The notes under the pieces were generated by a model, which was not told where the DNA came from, searched no databases, and was given only the letters and a program-made list of their open reading frames with translations. A program made the translations under genes and the position numbers. 22,101 nt of DNA from a virus, in the IMG/VR virus record IMGVR_UViG_3300018049_000167, positions 1 through 22,101 of that record. One strand, written 5' to 3'. Shown in pieces: positions 9,373-17,423 of the stretch. Numbering within the stretch: the stretch's first letter is position 1; every line of letters starts with the position of its first letter.

Positions 9373-10378
9373 TTTTAAATGTAGTGTTTTCAATTACACC
9401 ATTGTCGAATGTAGAATTCTTTTGTGATAAACCATCAGCTGTTGAGCTGGTGATTGACATATTCGTTGCTACGACACCATCCATCGTGCCTGCAAAAGAA
9501 GAATCAACAATCGTTGAATTTTGAATAATACTTTGGTCGACAGTAGTGTTGGTAAAGATATTATTATTACCAGTACCATCTGAGAAATCTGAATCAAGAA
9601 TATCAGATTGAGTAATAGTAACGTTATTTGCTGTTGAGTTTTCAATCGTCCCATCAGCAAACGATGAAGTAGTAATAGTAAGATCGTCACCCGTCGAAGA
9701 TGTAATAGCTCCGTTAGTGAATTCACTCTGATCGATTGTAGAGTTTGTGATTGCACCGGTGTCGAATGTAGAATTCGTAATGGTGACATTGTCAGCAGTC
9801 GAATCTGTAATTTCACCATTGGCAAAAGTAGAATTTGTTAAACGTACGTTTGTACCATCTACATCGGCCATTGTGCCGGAAGCAAAAGATGAATTAGTAA
9901 TCGTTACGTTATTGGCAGTAGAATCACCAATGGCACTATCGTCGATAGTTGAGTTAATAAGACGTACGTTGTCGCCGTCTACATTTTCCATTGATCCGTC
10001 GTTAAACGTAGAATCAACAATGGCCGTATCTCTAATATCGCCATCTCGGAAAAGAGAATTATCAATGTCGAGATTTGTACCGGTTGAATTTCTGAGCGTG
10101 CCGTTATTAAAATCAGTTCGGACAATATTAGAATCTTCCATGTCTGAATTATCGATTTTAACATTATCGATATTCAAATCATGGATAAAGGCGCCCGATA
10201 TATCACCACCAGTGATAGTGATTCTATTGAAAATTTCGTACATGAGAGCTTGAACAAGCTCTTTTCTCGTGATGTTCTTAGTACCGTCATCACCTTGTAC
10301 TAGGTTTACGATAACGAATAAATCTTCGGTCCTAGTATTAGCGCCGGTTATCGACCCGAGTTCTGAAATCTTAGACAT
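9353..10378 (-). CDS. Pentapeptide-period beta-helix fibre protein
   Basis: A 341-residue protein. Residues 1-50 form a non-repetitive head (SELGSITGANTRTEDLF, then VNLVQGDDGTKNITRKELV) of a type I recognise from marine T4-like phage structural proteins, probably the virion-attachment end. From residue 55 to 295 every fifth residue is I, L, M, F, V, A or G: 49 consecutive positions without a break. Larger repeats are 20 residues, four pentads each, and shorter ones are 15, 10 or 5. This fits a right-handed quadrilateral beta-helix like pentapeptide-repeat proteins, although the sequence is richer in S, T, N and D than the classic A(D/N)LXX. The register shifts after residue 295 and resumes at F324. 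A ribosome site AAGGA lies 4 bases before the ATG, and two late-promoter-like boxes lie further upstream. Adhesin or spacer function is inferred. There are no Cys residues and no visible enzymatic motif. Confidence 0.88.
   Translation of the reverse strand: MSKISELGSITGANTRTEDLFVIVNLVQGDDGTKNITRKELVQALMYEIFNRITITGGDISGAFIHDLNIDNVKIDNSDMEDSNIVRTDFNNGTLRNSTGTNLDIDNSLFRDGDIRDTAIVDSTFNDGSMENVDGDNVRLINSTIDDSAIGDSTANNVTITNSSFASGTMADVDGTNVRLTNSTFANGEITDSTADNVTITNSTFDTGAITNSTIDQSEFTNGAITSSTGDDLTITTSSFADGTIENSTANNVTITQSDILDSDFSDGTGNNNIFTNTTVDQSIIQNSTIVDSSFAGTMDGVVATNMSITSSTADGLSQKNSTFDNGVIENTTFKNGVIDQ
9494..10228 (-). repeat. Pentad/20-residue coil repeats of the beta-helix fibre
   Basis: This segment encodes residues 51-295, where positions 55, 60, 65 and so on to 295 are all I, L, M, F, V, A or G. 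Within 20-residue coils the faces are regular: Ala/Gly at 135, 155, 175 and 195; Ile/Leu at 140, 160, 180 and 200; Phe at 165, 185 and 205; Met/Ile at 170, 190 and 210. At DNA level this gives diverged 60-base repeats. Confidence 0.85.
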
Positions 10379-10382
10379 TTAG

Positions 10383-10387
10383 TCCTT
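10383..10387 (-). promoter_or_regulatory. Ribosome binding site of beta-helix fibre gene
   Basis: AAGGA lies 4 bases before the ATG at 10378, within GGGTAAGGACTAA. It supports that start, though the spacing is a little short. Confidence 0.6.
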
Positions 10388-10401
10388 ACCCTTTTTCTTT
10401 A

Positions 10402-10409
10402 TATTTATT
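10402..10409 (-). promoter_or_regulatory. Late promoter-like box AATAAATA, upstream of beta-helix fibre
   Basis: AATAAATA lies in the 75-base gap, its end 23 bases before the ATG at 10378. It fits the NATAAATA late-promoter box reported for marine T4-like cyanophages and differs by one base from T4 TATAAATA. It is a short motif in AT-rich DNA, so transcription is not proven. Confidence 0.5.
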
Positions 10410-10428
10410 AAGACGGACACATAAGGTA

Positions 10429-10436
10429 TATTTATC
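10429..10436 (-). promoter_or_regulatory. Second late promoter-like box GATAAATA in the same gap
   Basis: GATAAATA, followed by TACC, lies 27 bases upstream (start to start) of the AATAAATA box. It also fits NATAAATA. Which of the two is used, or whether both are, cannot be told from sequence. Confidence 0.45.
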
Positions 10437-10453
10437 TTGTCAAACCCGCATCA

Positions 10454-11620
10454 TCACCGAATTTTGTTTTTCAAATCATCAACATCTTGCTTTAATTCTT
10501 TGATGGCTTCAACGAGAAGGCCCATCATATTTTCGTATCGTAGGGCTTTATAATCTTCACCATCATCTTCAATATATTCGTAAACCACCTCTGGTAAAAC
10601 TTTTTCTACGTCTTGAGCAACAAGGCCAGTTGCTCTCGAACCTGGCTTATTAATATATTCAAATGTGTAACCTGTTAATTCATTGACTTTATCGAGTGCA
10701 CCTTCAATTTTCTGAAGATCGGTTTTAAGACGAGAGTCAGAGGAACTGTGTTGAGATCTTACGTTACCAGTAGCATGCACATTTCCGTTAACTTGTACTG
10801 TACCATTAAATATGTGTGTGCCTGTACCAAGAGCGCTAAGCTCTCCTCTTGTTTCCAAGGATTGTGTAAATTCACCTTCGCCAATAATACTAAGCTTACC
10901 GCCGGCGTAAACAGCGCCGTTCTCGCCCTGTATTTGGCCACCGCCGGTTGCAGTTAATAAGTAACCATCAACATCACCGCCTGCAAACGTAGCACCACTT
11001 GTAGAACTACCAGCGTTATCAGTACCAGGCGCCCATTCTGTACCGTTCCATTTTAATACCTGACCTGTTGATGGTGATGTCGTCGATACATCGGGGATAT
11101 CAGATAATTCATCAATGCTCGTACCCGAAGTAAATGGATCACCATTTCCATCAAGGTATGTTGTCGCTTGAATTGTTGGAACGGTAAGAGTTCCTGCTGG
11201 CGTTAATACAAATTTAAATGGATTTTCTGTACCGGTATTGATAATAAAATTACCGGACGTAGAATCTTGTAATCCAACGTCCCACGCGAGACTTCCAGTA
11301 CTTGTACGAATCCTTGCACCTTGAGCGCCATAAGTAAATGTTGCTACAACTTGTTGACCAGTCGTAACATTAATTGGAGAAGTAAAGTCAATGTCAGCGC
11401 CCGGTGTTGCAGAAGCAAATGCGTCTCCAGCAATTTGGTTTGTCGCTGTTACGTTAGTAGCCGTAAAGTCACCGACCAGAGTGGCGTCACCGGTTGTAGT
11501 ATCACCGCCCGGTGAGGCTGTCATAGCATCAGACTGAAAAATGTCTACCATTTCATTGGTTTTATCAAACCAATTCTGGAACGTTACAGTTGTATCGATA
11601 TTTGCTATACTTTTAGCCAT
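10454..11620 (-). CDS. Tail fibre protein with C-terminal Peptidase_S74 intramolecular chaperone
   Basis: A 388-residue fibre protein. The N-terminus (MAKSIANIDTTVTFQNWF, then TTGDATLVGDFTA) resembles the virion-proximal end of fibres in marine T4-like phages. The middle is low-complexity beta-rich sequence with the fibre motif GQVLKWNGTEWAPG at about residue 190. The last 95 residues are a clear S74 chaperone domain: SDSRLKTD, GYTFEY, TGLVAQDVEKVLPEVV and LLVEAIKELKQDVDDLK. By analogy with endosialidase-type S74 domains, Ser294 and Lys299 are the self-cleavage pair. The domain trimerises and folds the fibre, then cuts itself off just before Ser294. The gene starts 2 bases after the stop of the 60-residue gene, suggesting translational coupling, with only a weak purine-rich ribosome site. 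Role as a trimeric host-contact or baseplate fibre is inferred from the domain; the receptor is unknown. Confidence 0.92.
   Translation of the reverse strand: MAKSIANIDTTVTFQNWFDKTNEMVDIFQSDAMTASPGGDTTTGDATLVGDFTATNVTATNQIAGDAFASATPGADIDFTSPINVTTGQQVVATFTYGAQGARIRTSTGSLAWDVGLQDSTSGNFIINTGTENPFKFVLTPAGTLTVPTIQATTYLDGNGDPFTSGTSIDELSDIPDVSTTSPSTGQVLKWNGTEWAPGTDNAGSSTSGATFAGGDVDGYLLTATGGGQIQGENGAVYAGGKLSIIGEGEFTQSLETRGELSALGTGTHIFNGTVQVNGNVHATGNVRSQHSSSDSRLKTDLQKIEGALDKVNELTGYTFEYINKPGSRATGLVAQDVEKVLPEVVYEYIEDDGEDYKALRYENMMGLLVEAIKELKQDVDDLKNKIR
10457..10741 (-). other. Peptidase_S74 self-cleaving chaperone domain
   Basis: This segment encodes residues 294-388 of the fibre. Ser294 (codon at 10739-10741) and Lys299 (codon at 10724-10726) keep the S-D-x-R-x-K spacing of the catalytic dyad in S74 domains. 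If active, mature virion fibres would end at residue 293. The C-terminal KELKQDVDDLKNK stretch should form the usual trimeric coiled coil. Confidence 0.88.
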
Positions 11621-11622
11621 TT

Positions 11623-11805
11623 CTATCTATCTTCTAATTTGTCCATTCGTTGACAAATAGAAACAAGACACTCTCGTATTTCAACAATGTCTTTTTCCAT
11701 TTGAGTTACTTTACGGTAGTAAGTTCTTTCTCTTTTGTATTTATTCAAAGCTTGAGCATCCACACTCAAAACTGCCTTAGTCTCAGGATCGCGGTGGTTT
11801 TGCAT
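11623..11805 (-). CDS. Small probable coiled-coil protein, structural cluster
   Basis: A 60-residue, highly charged protein. It starts with MQNHRDPETKAVLSVDAQAL and continues with a predicted helix in which hydrophobic residues recur at heptad-like spacing (VTQMEKDIVEIRECLVSI, then MDKLED), so a short coiled coil is likely. It is accepted as real because it has a good ribosome site (AAGGGA, 8 bases before ATG), fills the gap between two clear structural genes with almost no spacing, and resembles small proteins I recall at the same place in marine T4-like phages. It has one Cys and no membrane segment. Function is unknown; a linker or assembly factor for the neighbouring fibre is a guess from position. 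Confidence 0.75.
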   Translation of the reverse strand: MQNHRDPETKAVLSVDAQALNKYKRERTYYRKVTQMEKDIVEIRECLVSICQRMDKLEDR

Positions 11806-11813
11806 GATGTTAT

Positions 11814-11819
11814 TCCCTT
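11814..11819 (-). promoter_or_regulatory. Ribosome binding site of the 60-residue protein
   Basis: AAGGGA lies 8 bases before the ATG at 11805 and directly follows the stop codon of the DUF4815 gene. It is the main nucleotide evidence that this small gene is translated. Confidence 0.65.
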
Positions 11820-11820
11820 A

Positions 11821-14800
11821 TTAGGTTACAGCAATTGCTCTATAATCTTTTAACGTTGGAGCATTGTGTACCGTGTCTGATTCAAGCACGATTTTAATTG
11901 CAAATCTTCTAAATGATTGGAAGGTTGGATCAGTACCGACACCACCCGTATCTACCTGGTATGTATAAACACCTTGAGAATCTTTATTTGCATCTGCAAT
12001 TCTATATCCAAACTCGCGGTAATCATGAATGTTTGCTTGTGAAGAGAACATATCTACACCTTCAAACAATTCTAATTCAACCCAAGGAAGATCGGCAAAT
12101 GCAGTAAAGTCAAATCCATTTTGTGCTTTGATAAAGAATCTAATATTAGAATTGGGCGGCCGATAACCCGAAGCTGCTACGTAAATATCTTCAGCATCAA
12201 GATCAACGGCTAATTCAATCTTCTTAGAAATATAAGTCGATGTTGGATTATTAAATTGTTGTCCATCATTCAACTTATACTGATAAGCGAGAAGCTTCGA
12301 TACTTCGAGGTCAACAAACGGCGTTGACGTAACGTTACTTCCATTTTCCATACGAATATTAAGATCAAATGCTTGTGCACCAGCCGGATCATTACTTCGG
12401 CTATACAACACTGCACCAGCGAAGTTAAAGTGATTATTATCCTTAAACGATAATGGCATATTATACGTGCTGCTCAAGTTAGCAGGTGGTACAAATGTTC
12501 CATCCACATCAAGTGTCGATGTTGAATCTGTCGCTTTCATAATCATTGGCTGGAAGTAACTCAAATTAATATTTTGCAGGGCTGTTACAGTGGCAGATTT
12601 TTCACTGTCTAGACCATAAATTGTACCTGCAACAAATACTCTATTCGAGTTTGCAGAGCTATCTTCTAAATACATTTGAGTAGGATCGTTAATGTCATAC
12701 CAGCAAAGATTACCTTTTACAACCGGCGTACATGAATCACCTGCGCCAGGAAGAGCATTCTCTTTGTTCAGCAACATTTGAGTAGCAGACTGTACAGCCA
12801 CTACTTCAAAAATATCTTTATTTCCGTTGGAGTCTTCAATCAATACAAAATCTCCGTCGAAGTATTTTGTATCGAGTGCTGTACCAGTTACTGTAGCACT
12901 ACCGACCGGAATACCAACGGTGTCAGTAGATGCTTTTTCTTGATAAATTTGCTCACCGGGCAGGAATCTTCCATTCCAGCTATCTACAATAAAGAATTCG
13001 TGATCATTATTAGTGAGTGTAACTGTTCCGGAAGAAGTAGCAAAGTTGTGTCTACGTAAGACAAACTTCAGATCTTCATCCTGATATGATCGCCATGCAC
13101 TATTATTTGTTGAGCTAAATAGTACACCATCACCCCAGTCTTGTACAACGGCGGCACCTTGTGTAGGTCCTGGTGTCAAATCTGTTCCACCTATCTGAGA
13201 AATATATGCAAGATAGTTGGGATCTTGAGCATCTGGTTTGATTGAAACTGCGTATTCAGCTTCTACATCGAGTCTTACCGGAGCTTCGAAAGTAAACGTC
13301 GTCGCTAAACTTGCGTCATCTGATACATTAACATCAGTAGCAAGCTTATGCACTCTACCGAATGGAATAACCTGGCCGGAAGGATAACCGTTAATTACTT
13401 CTCTCAATTCAACCGTTACACCATTTGTATCTGACTTTCTCTTGAAGAACAAATCGACTTCTGAAATATAAACGCTGTTGCTGCCTTGGCCCATACCTTT
13501 CTTAATGAAGAATGTTTGAGCAAGTGGGTCAGCAGCGGGAATTCTTCTTACGACTGTTCTAAACGAAGAAGAACTATTAATGTCGAAACTTGGTGCTCGA
13601 GTTGTTACGCCAAGGGCACTCTTTTCAACTGAGAAGTTGTAAGCCCTATATGTAATATGCCCACGCGAGATTCCAGCAGATTCAATTTGACTATAAGTGT
13701 CAATGTCTGAAATTTCTAATACTCTGTCACCTACAAAGAATGTTTCTGATGGAAGTGCAAAGACTGCTCGAAGAACACCATTAGAGTCAGAAGAAACTGC
13801 ATCACCTTTTTGTCCGGCTCTTTGTACATCATCTGCAGAGTTAACGTTTGTGCCCGGAATAATATGAGCATTGACGTCTTCGCCGTCGAAGAAGAAATAA
13901 TGTCGTGCATTAGGACGGAGGCCCGTCATATAAATGCCAATATCTCTTCCTGCCATAAATGGCTCGAAGTTAAAGTTACGTACGAACTCACCAACTTGGA
14001 AGTTCTGCTGCATGTTTGAAGTATTGAGCTCAAGACTTCTTGTCGTTGTTTCGATTCGAGTTGTAAGTGTATTGCCACCTCTAAATCGATCCATGAATCC
14101 ATCGCCAAGGAATGGGAACATATTAGGTGGTGCCCATCCATCTGCGTTACCGAACCAATTATTCTCTGCTTCTACAACTCTTTCTGTTGTAACGTCAGTC
14201 AATGGAATAAACTCTTGTAGATTTTCTACAAAGTCTTGGAATGCAGACGTCATGTCGATATTAATTTCTGCGGGAGTAACTGTCGTATCATAAGCAGCAT
14301 CATAGGGTGGAGATAATTCACCAATACCACGATAGCTATAAGCGTTACTTACACAATTACGGAATCCTGTTGCGTAATCTTGAGAAATTACATCAACATT
14401 ACTATCCCGGCCAAGTGTTGCAACTTTTGCTTTATTGACCGCCGGGAAAATGCTTGCGCCAGATGCTGACTTATATTTCAAATCGAGCGGAATTGTTTTA
14501 ACAGCAGGAGTCAATATCTTTTGATTAAATGGTACGGCTGCTTTAAACTCCGGATCTCTTACGTCTGCAACAGATAAATCATTAAAAGGATCTACAATAA
14601 ATCCGTTCTTAAATCTGTCAAGTCCATCCTGATCTGGAATGAACATGTTTTGAGTATCTTGCTCGAGTTGATTCAAAGATATGTAGTACGCCATTCTATC
14701 GATTTGCGCACTCATTGCGTGCATATCTTTCATCGTGTAAACTTTTACACCTTTCGATCGAGTGTGTACAGCGTAAGCTTTTCTACCTGTTCTCGAAGCT

Positions 14801-17406
14801 TGTCTTTGCGAGAGTGCAGGGAAACCTGGGATAAGAACTTCACCAATTTCAAGCTGATCTGGACTCAGCGATGGTGGTGCTGCGTTTTTCTCTTCTTTAC
14901 CTTTTACAAGGGAAATTACACCATAAGAGTCTACAACGACAGAATCAATACGCTGCAAATAATAAGTCAGCGTAGCTGATGCAGTGGCGTTGTGAGCAGG
15001 AATCAATGGTATAGGTTTATTCGTAAACGAAAGAAGCCTAGACTTAAGATTTAAAAGTGGAACGCCAGGATTACCCGAAGTAGTGTTACTATAACTTACA
15101 CCAATATCGTTATCAATGTGTGGCCTAAAGTCAAAGCAATCTCTCAAATTGTAATTGATTCCAGACGCCGATCTATAAACGGGAATATCGTAAGGATCGA
15201 GATCATTAGGATAGCTATTAACCGTAAAGAAGTATTGCCCAGTTTGAGGCAATTCAACTTGGAAACACTTGAACTCAACGAGGAGTGTTGTTCCATTCGA
15301 TACGATATCACGACCGGGGATATATTCTACATAAGAATGATCGTAGAAAGTATCTTTTTGGTTGTAATTTAATCTAAAGCTCTTAGTGTAATCTTTTGGA
15401 TTTCCATTTACCAACTCAGCTGGGTTAGTAATTGCAACAAGTTCAAAAGCATCTGGCACGCCAAGAGTATAATCAACCACGTTGTCAGTGTAAGTGATCT
15501 GAACAAAAAGAGTTTTGACTGTTTTATCGTAAGCAAGCGCACCATCAGAGGTTGTTCCTACTTCTCTTTTATTATAATATACCGTAGCGTTAGCAGCCGA
15601 TCCGTCAGCCGGCTCGAGGTTAATTGTTAGTGTGCTTCCATTCGCGCCCGTTGAATAGCTCGCAACACGAATGTGTGTATTAGTTGAGTCGACGACAACA
15701 ATATCATCGTTTTGAACGTTGTAATCTTCACCAGGATTTGCATTAATCGTAAATGTATTATTAGTAATACCCGTAACATTCTCGCGAACCCTTACTGGGA
15801 TTGCAAGATTTTCTGCAGAGAATAAGCTTCTTTGACCGGTTGGAAATACAAGTGCACCTTGCGCAGATTTCTGGAAGAACGATCCTTTCTGAGGCGCACC
15901 ATAACCATTGTGCGACATATCGTGATTTCCTTCAAAGGCGATCGCTTCATTAGCTGTCATGTTTGGAGCGAGCTCGTGAATCTCATTCGAACCCGCACCA
16001 GAAAGTACTTCAATGCTTGAGAAGAAAGCTTTTGTTGGTGTAAGGTTAAATAACATACCTGAACCAACTTCAGAACCACCATTACTCGTTGGACCGTCAG
16101 CATCTCGTAAAGTTTCTGGTGTATAATTGAGTGTAGGCGCGAAAGCAGTCAACCATTGACCATTAGCGGCTCTTTGAATAGGTAATGAATTACCATAATT
16201 AAAAGAAATGTTTTGATTGGTTAATGTTTCTGTTTCTTGAATCTGATCAATGACAAAGGATCTTTCTGCTGAGTTCTCTACTCTAAATCCTTTAACGTAA
16301 GCTACACCTTGACCAACCACGGCATGAACCGACGTATTCGAAGAACCTTCTGGAAACGTTTTGTCTGTCGTTGAAATCTTAAAATCGTTGAGAATGTAGT
16401 TACCTGACTCTTCGTATGTTCTTCGAGCAAGCTCTTCTCCAAGTACATTGTACTGAGATACGTCTCGAACTGTAACGGCGTTTCCGTTTTGATATTGAAC
16501 AAGAGTAAAGAAGTCTGCATCTTCTCGTGCAGCACTTGTAGCTTGCACAACAAGCGTTGGTATAAGCTTGAGTCTATCTGCACCGGGGGCGTTTTCGTTA
16601 TTCGACCCGTTTGCATTATCGTATAGACTATTATCTGATAGCGCATCAACGTATGTTTCTTCTACTCTAAAACCTACGGCTACATTAGTTGGATTATTAT
16701 CATACTTTGATACAACGAGAACCTGGTCGTCTGCAAAAAGGAAATGACCCTTTTGGAAAATAATACCAGGCGCTGCTTGAATACCAAAAGATTTACCCGA
16801 AGTCGTAGTAACGTTTGTTGTTCTTACTGTACCTACTACACTTGGGTTTTGACCAAGAGGCTCTTGAGTACTTACTTTAAAACGATACTCATTAATGGTT
16901 AATTCTTCACCTGCCTGGAATACACGATTTGTACCAGACTGATTCAAATAGCTAATATAAAAAGTATTAAGATCAGGTGCACGTACTTCCACACCTCGGT
17001 CTGCGGTAATAATGTTTGCAGTGAGACCTGATACAGATCCAGTAATTTGATAAACGTAATCGATTTCTGTTAATACACCTTGTACTACTTCTTCTTGTCT
17101 TTTCGGTATATAAGCTGTTGGGTCAAATGCTGTTTCTGCCGTTTCTAGTGCCGGAGTCCAAAGATCTTGAATTCTTACGTATTCTAAGTCGTCAAGCTGA
17201 GTAAAGTTACAGCCTTTTACAATCGAACCTTCTTTAAAGATGTTATCACCAAACTGCTCAATCTGACTCTGCAGCATAGTCTGCATTTGAGTCAGCTCTC
17301 TTGCTTGAACGGCGTAACCCGGCTTAAACAGCACTCGGTAATATTGATTTTCTAAATCAAAATCATCAAAGTATGGTGCTGTATTGAGATTTGTATTAAT
17401 TGGCAT
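11821..17406 (-). CDS. DUF4815-containing virion structural protein (baseplate-associated)
   Basis: A 1,861-residue protein. The N-terminus (residues about 6-65: NTAPYFDDFD, YYRVLFKPGYAVQARELTQ, QIEQFGDNIFKEGSIV) is characteristic of DUF4815, found in large structural proteins of marine T4-like phages. Residues about 1,150-1,190 (RDIGIYMTGLRPNARHYFFF) and about 1,290 onward (DPLAQTFFIKKGMG, then VYISEVDLFFKRK) begin beta-rich domains seen in the same protein type. The C-terminal third is further beta-rich sequence with no repeat or catalytic motif that I could recognise. The ATG is well supported: AAGGAAG lies 10 bases upstream and overlaps the stop region of the gp8 gene. Position directly after gp8 suggests a peripheral baseplate or fibre-attachment role. 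Equivalence to T4 gp10 or another T4 fibre-attachment protein cannot be decided from sequence alone. Confidence 0.88.
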   Translation of the reverse strand: MPINTNLNTAPYFDDFDLENQYYRVLFKPGYAVQARELTQMQTMLQSQIEQFGDNIFKEGSIVKGCNFTQLDDLEYVRIQDLWTPALETAETAFDPTAYIPKRQEEVVQGVLTEIDYVYQITGSVSGLTANIITADRGVEVRAPDLNTFYISYLNQSGTNRVFQAGEELTINEYRFKVSTQEPLGQNPSVVGTVRTTNVTTTSGKSFGIQAAPGIIFQKGHFLFADDQVLVVSKYDNNPTNVAVGFRVEETYVDALSDNSLYDNANGSNNENAPGADRLKLIPTLVVQATSAAREDADFFTLVQYQNGNAVTVRDVSQYNVLGEELARRTYEESGNYILNDFKISTTDKTFPEGSSNTSVHAVVGQGVAYVKGFRVENSAERSFVIDQIQETETLTNQNISFNYGNSLPIQRAANGQWLTAFAPTLNYTPETLRDADGPTSNGGSEVGSGMLFNLTPTKAFFSSIEVLSGAGSNEIHELAPNMTANEAIAFEGNHDMSHNGYGAPQKGSFFQKSAQGALVFPTGQRSLFSAENLAIPVRVRENVTGITNNTFTINANPGEDYNVQNDDIVVVDSTNTHIRVASYSTGANGSTLTINLEPADGSAANATVYYNKREVGTTSDGALAYDKTVKTLFVQITYTDNVVDYTLGVPDAFELVAITNPAELVNGNPKDYTKSFRLNYNQKDTFYDHSYVEYIPGRDIVSNGTTLLVEFKCFQVELPQTGQYFFTVNSYPNDLDPYDIPVYRSASGINYNLRDCFDFRPHIDNDIGVSYSNTTSGNPGVPLLNLKSRLLSFTNKPIPLIPAHNATASATLTYYLQRIDSVVVDSYGVISLVKGKEEKNAAPPSLSPDQLEIGEVLIPGFPALSQRQASRTGRKAYAVHTRSKGVKVYTMKDMHAMSAQIDRMAYYISLNQLEQDTQNMFIPDQDGLDRFKNGFIVDPFNDLSVADVRDPEFKAAVPFNQKILTPAVKTIPLDLKYKSASGASIFPAVNKAKVATLGRDSNVDVISQDYATGFRNCVSNAYSYRGIGELSPPYDAAYDTTVTPAEINIDMTSAFQDFVENLQEFIPLTDVTTERVVEAENNWFGNADGWAPPNMFPFLGDGFMDRFRGGNTLTTRIETTTRSLELNTSNMQQNFQVGEFVRNFNFEPFMAGRDIGIYMTGLRPNARHYFFFDGEDVNAHIIPGTNVNSADDVQRAGQKGDAVSSDSNGVLRAVFALPSETFFVGDRVLEISDIDTYSQIESAGISRGHITYRAYNFSVEKSALGVTTRAPSFDINSSSSFRTVVRRIPAADPLAQTFFIKKGMGQGSNSVYISEVDLFFKRKSDTNGVTVELREVINGYPSGQVIPFGRVHKLATDVNVSDDASLATTFTFEAPVRLDVEAEYAVSIKPDAQDPNYLAYISQIGGTDLTPGPTQGAAVVQDWGDGVLFSSTNNSAWRSYQDEDLKFVLRRHNFATSSGTVTLTNNDHEFFIVDSWNGRFLPGEQIYQEKASTDTVGIPVGSATVTGTALDTKYFDGDFVLIEDSNGNKDIFEVVAVQSATQMLLNKENALPGAGDSCTPVVKGNLCWYDINDPTQMYLEDSSANSNRVFVAGTIYGLDSEKSATVTALQNINLSYFQPMIMKATDSTSTLDVDGTFVPPANLSSTYNMPLSFKDNNHFNFAGAVLYSRSNDPAGAQAFDLNIRMENGSNVTSTPFVDLEVSKLLAYQYKLNDGQQFNNPTSTYISKKIELAVDLDAEDIYVAASGYRPPNSNIRFFIKAQNGFDFTAFADLPWVELELFEGVDMFSSQANIHDYREFGYRIADANKDSQGVYTYQVDTGGVGTDPTFQSFRRFAIKIVLESDTVHNAPTLKDYRAIAVT

Positions 17407-17416
17407 TTTTAATCCG

Positions 17417-17423
17417 CTTCCTT
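17417..17423 (-). promoter_or_regulatory. Ribosome binding site of DUF4815 gene, overlapping the gp8 stop
   Basis: AAGGAAG lies 10 bases before the ATG at 17406 and shares its first bases with the TAA stop of the gp8 gene. This suggests translation of the two genes is coupled. Confidence 0.65.

Noticed and set aside
9469-9825. 118-codon minus-strand frame overlapping the beta-helix fibre
   Set aside because: Out of frame with the fibre, composed almost only of Leu, Ile and Ser from the repeats, and without a ribosome site.
9747-10253. 168-codon open frame on the plus strand opposite the beta-helix fibre
   Set aside because: It is a shadow of the regular 60-base repeats on the other strand; its own repeat pattern mirrors the minus-strand gene and it has no ribosome site or family resemblance.
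10379-10453. Transcription terminator in the 75-base gap
   Set aside because: No GC-rich hairpin followed by a T run is visible on either strand.
11738-11745. AATAAATA inside the 60-residue gene, and another at 17589-17596 inside the gp8 gene
   Set aside because: They match the late-promoter box but lie in coding sequence over 110 bases from the next start; such an AT-rich octamer is expected by chance.
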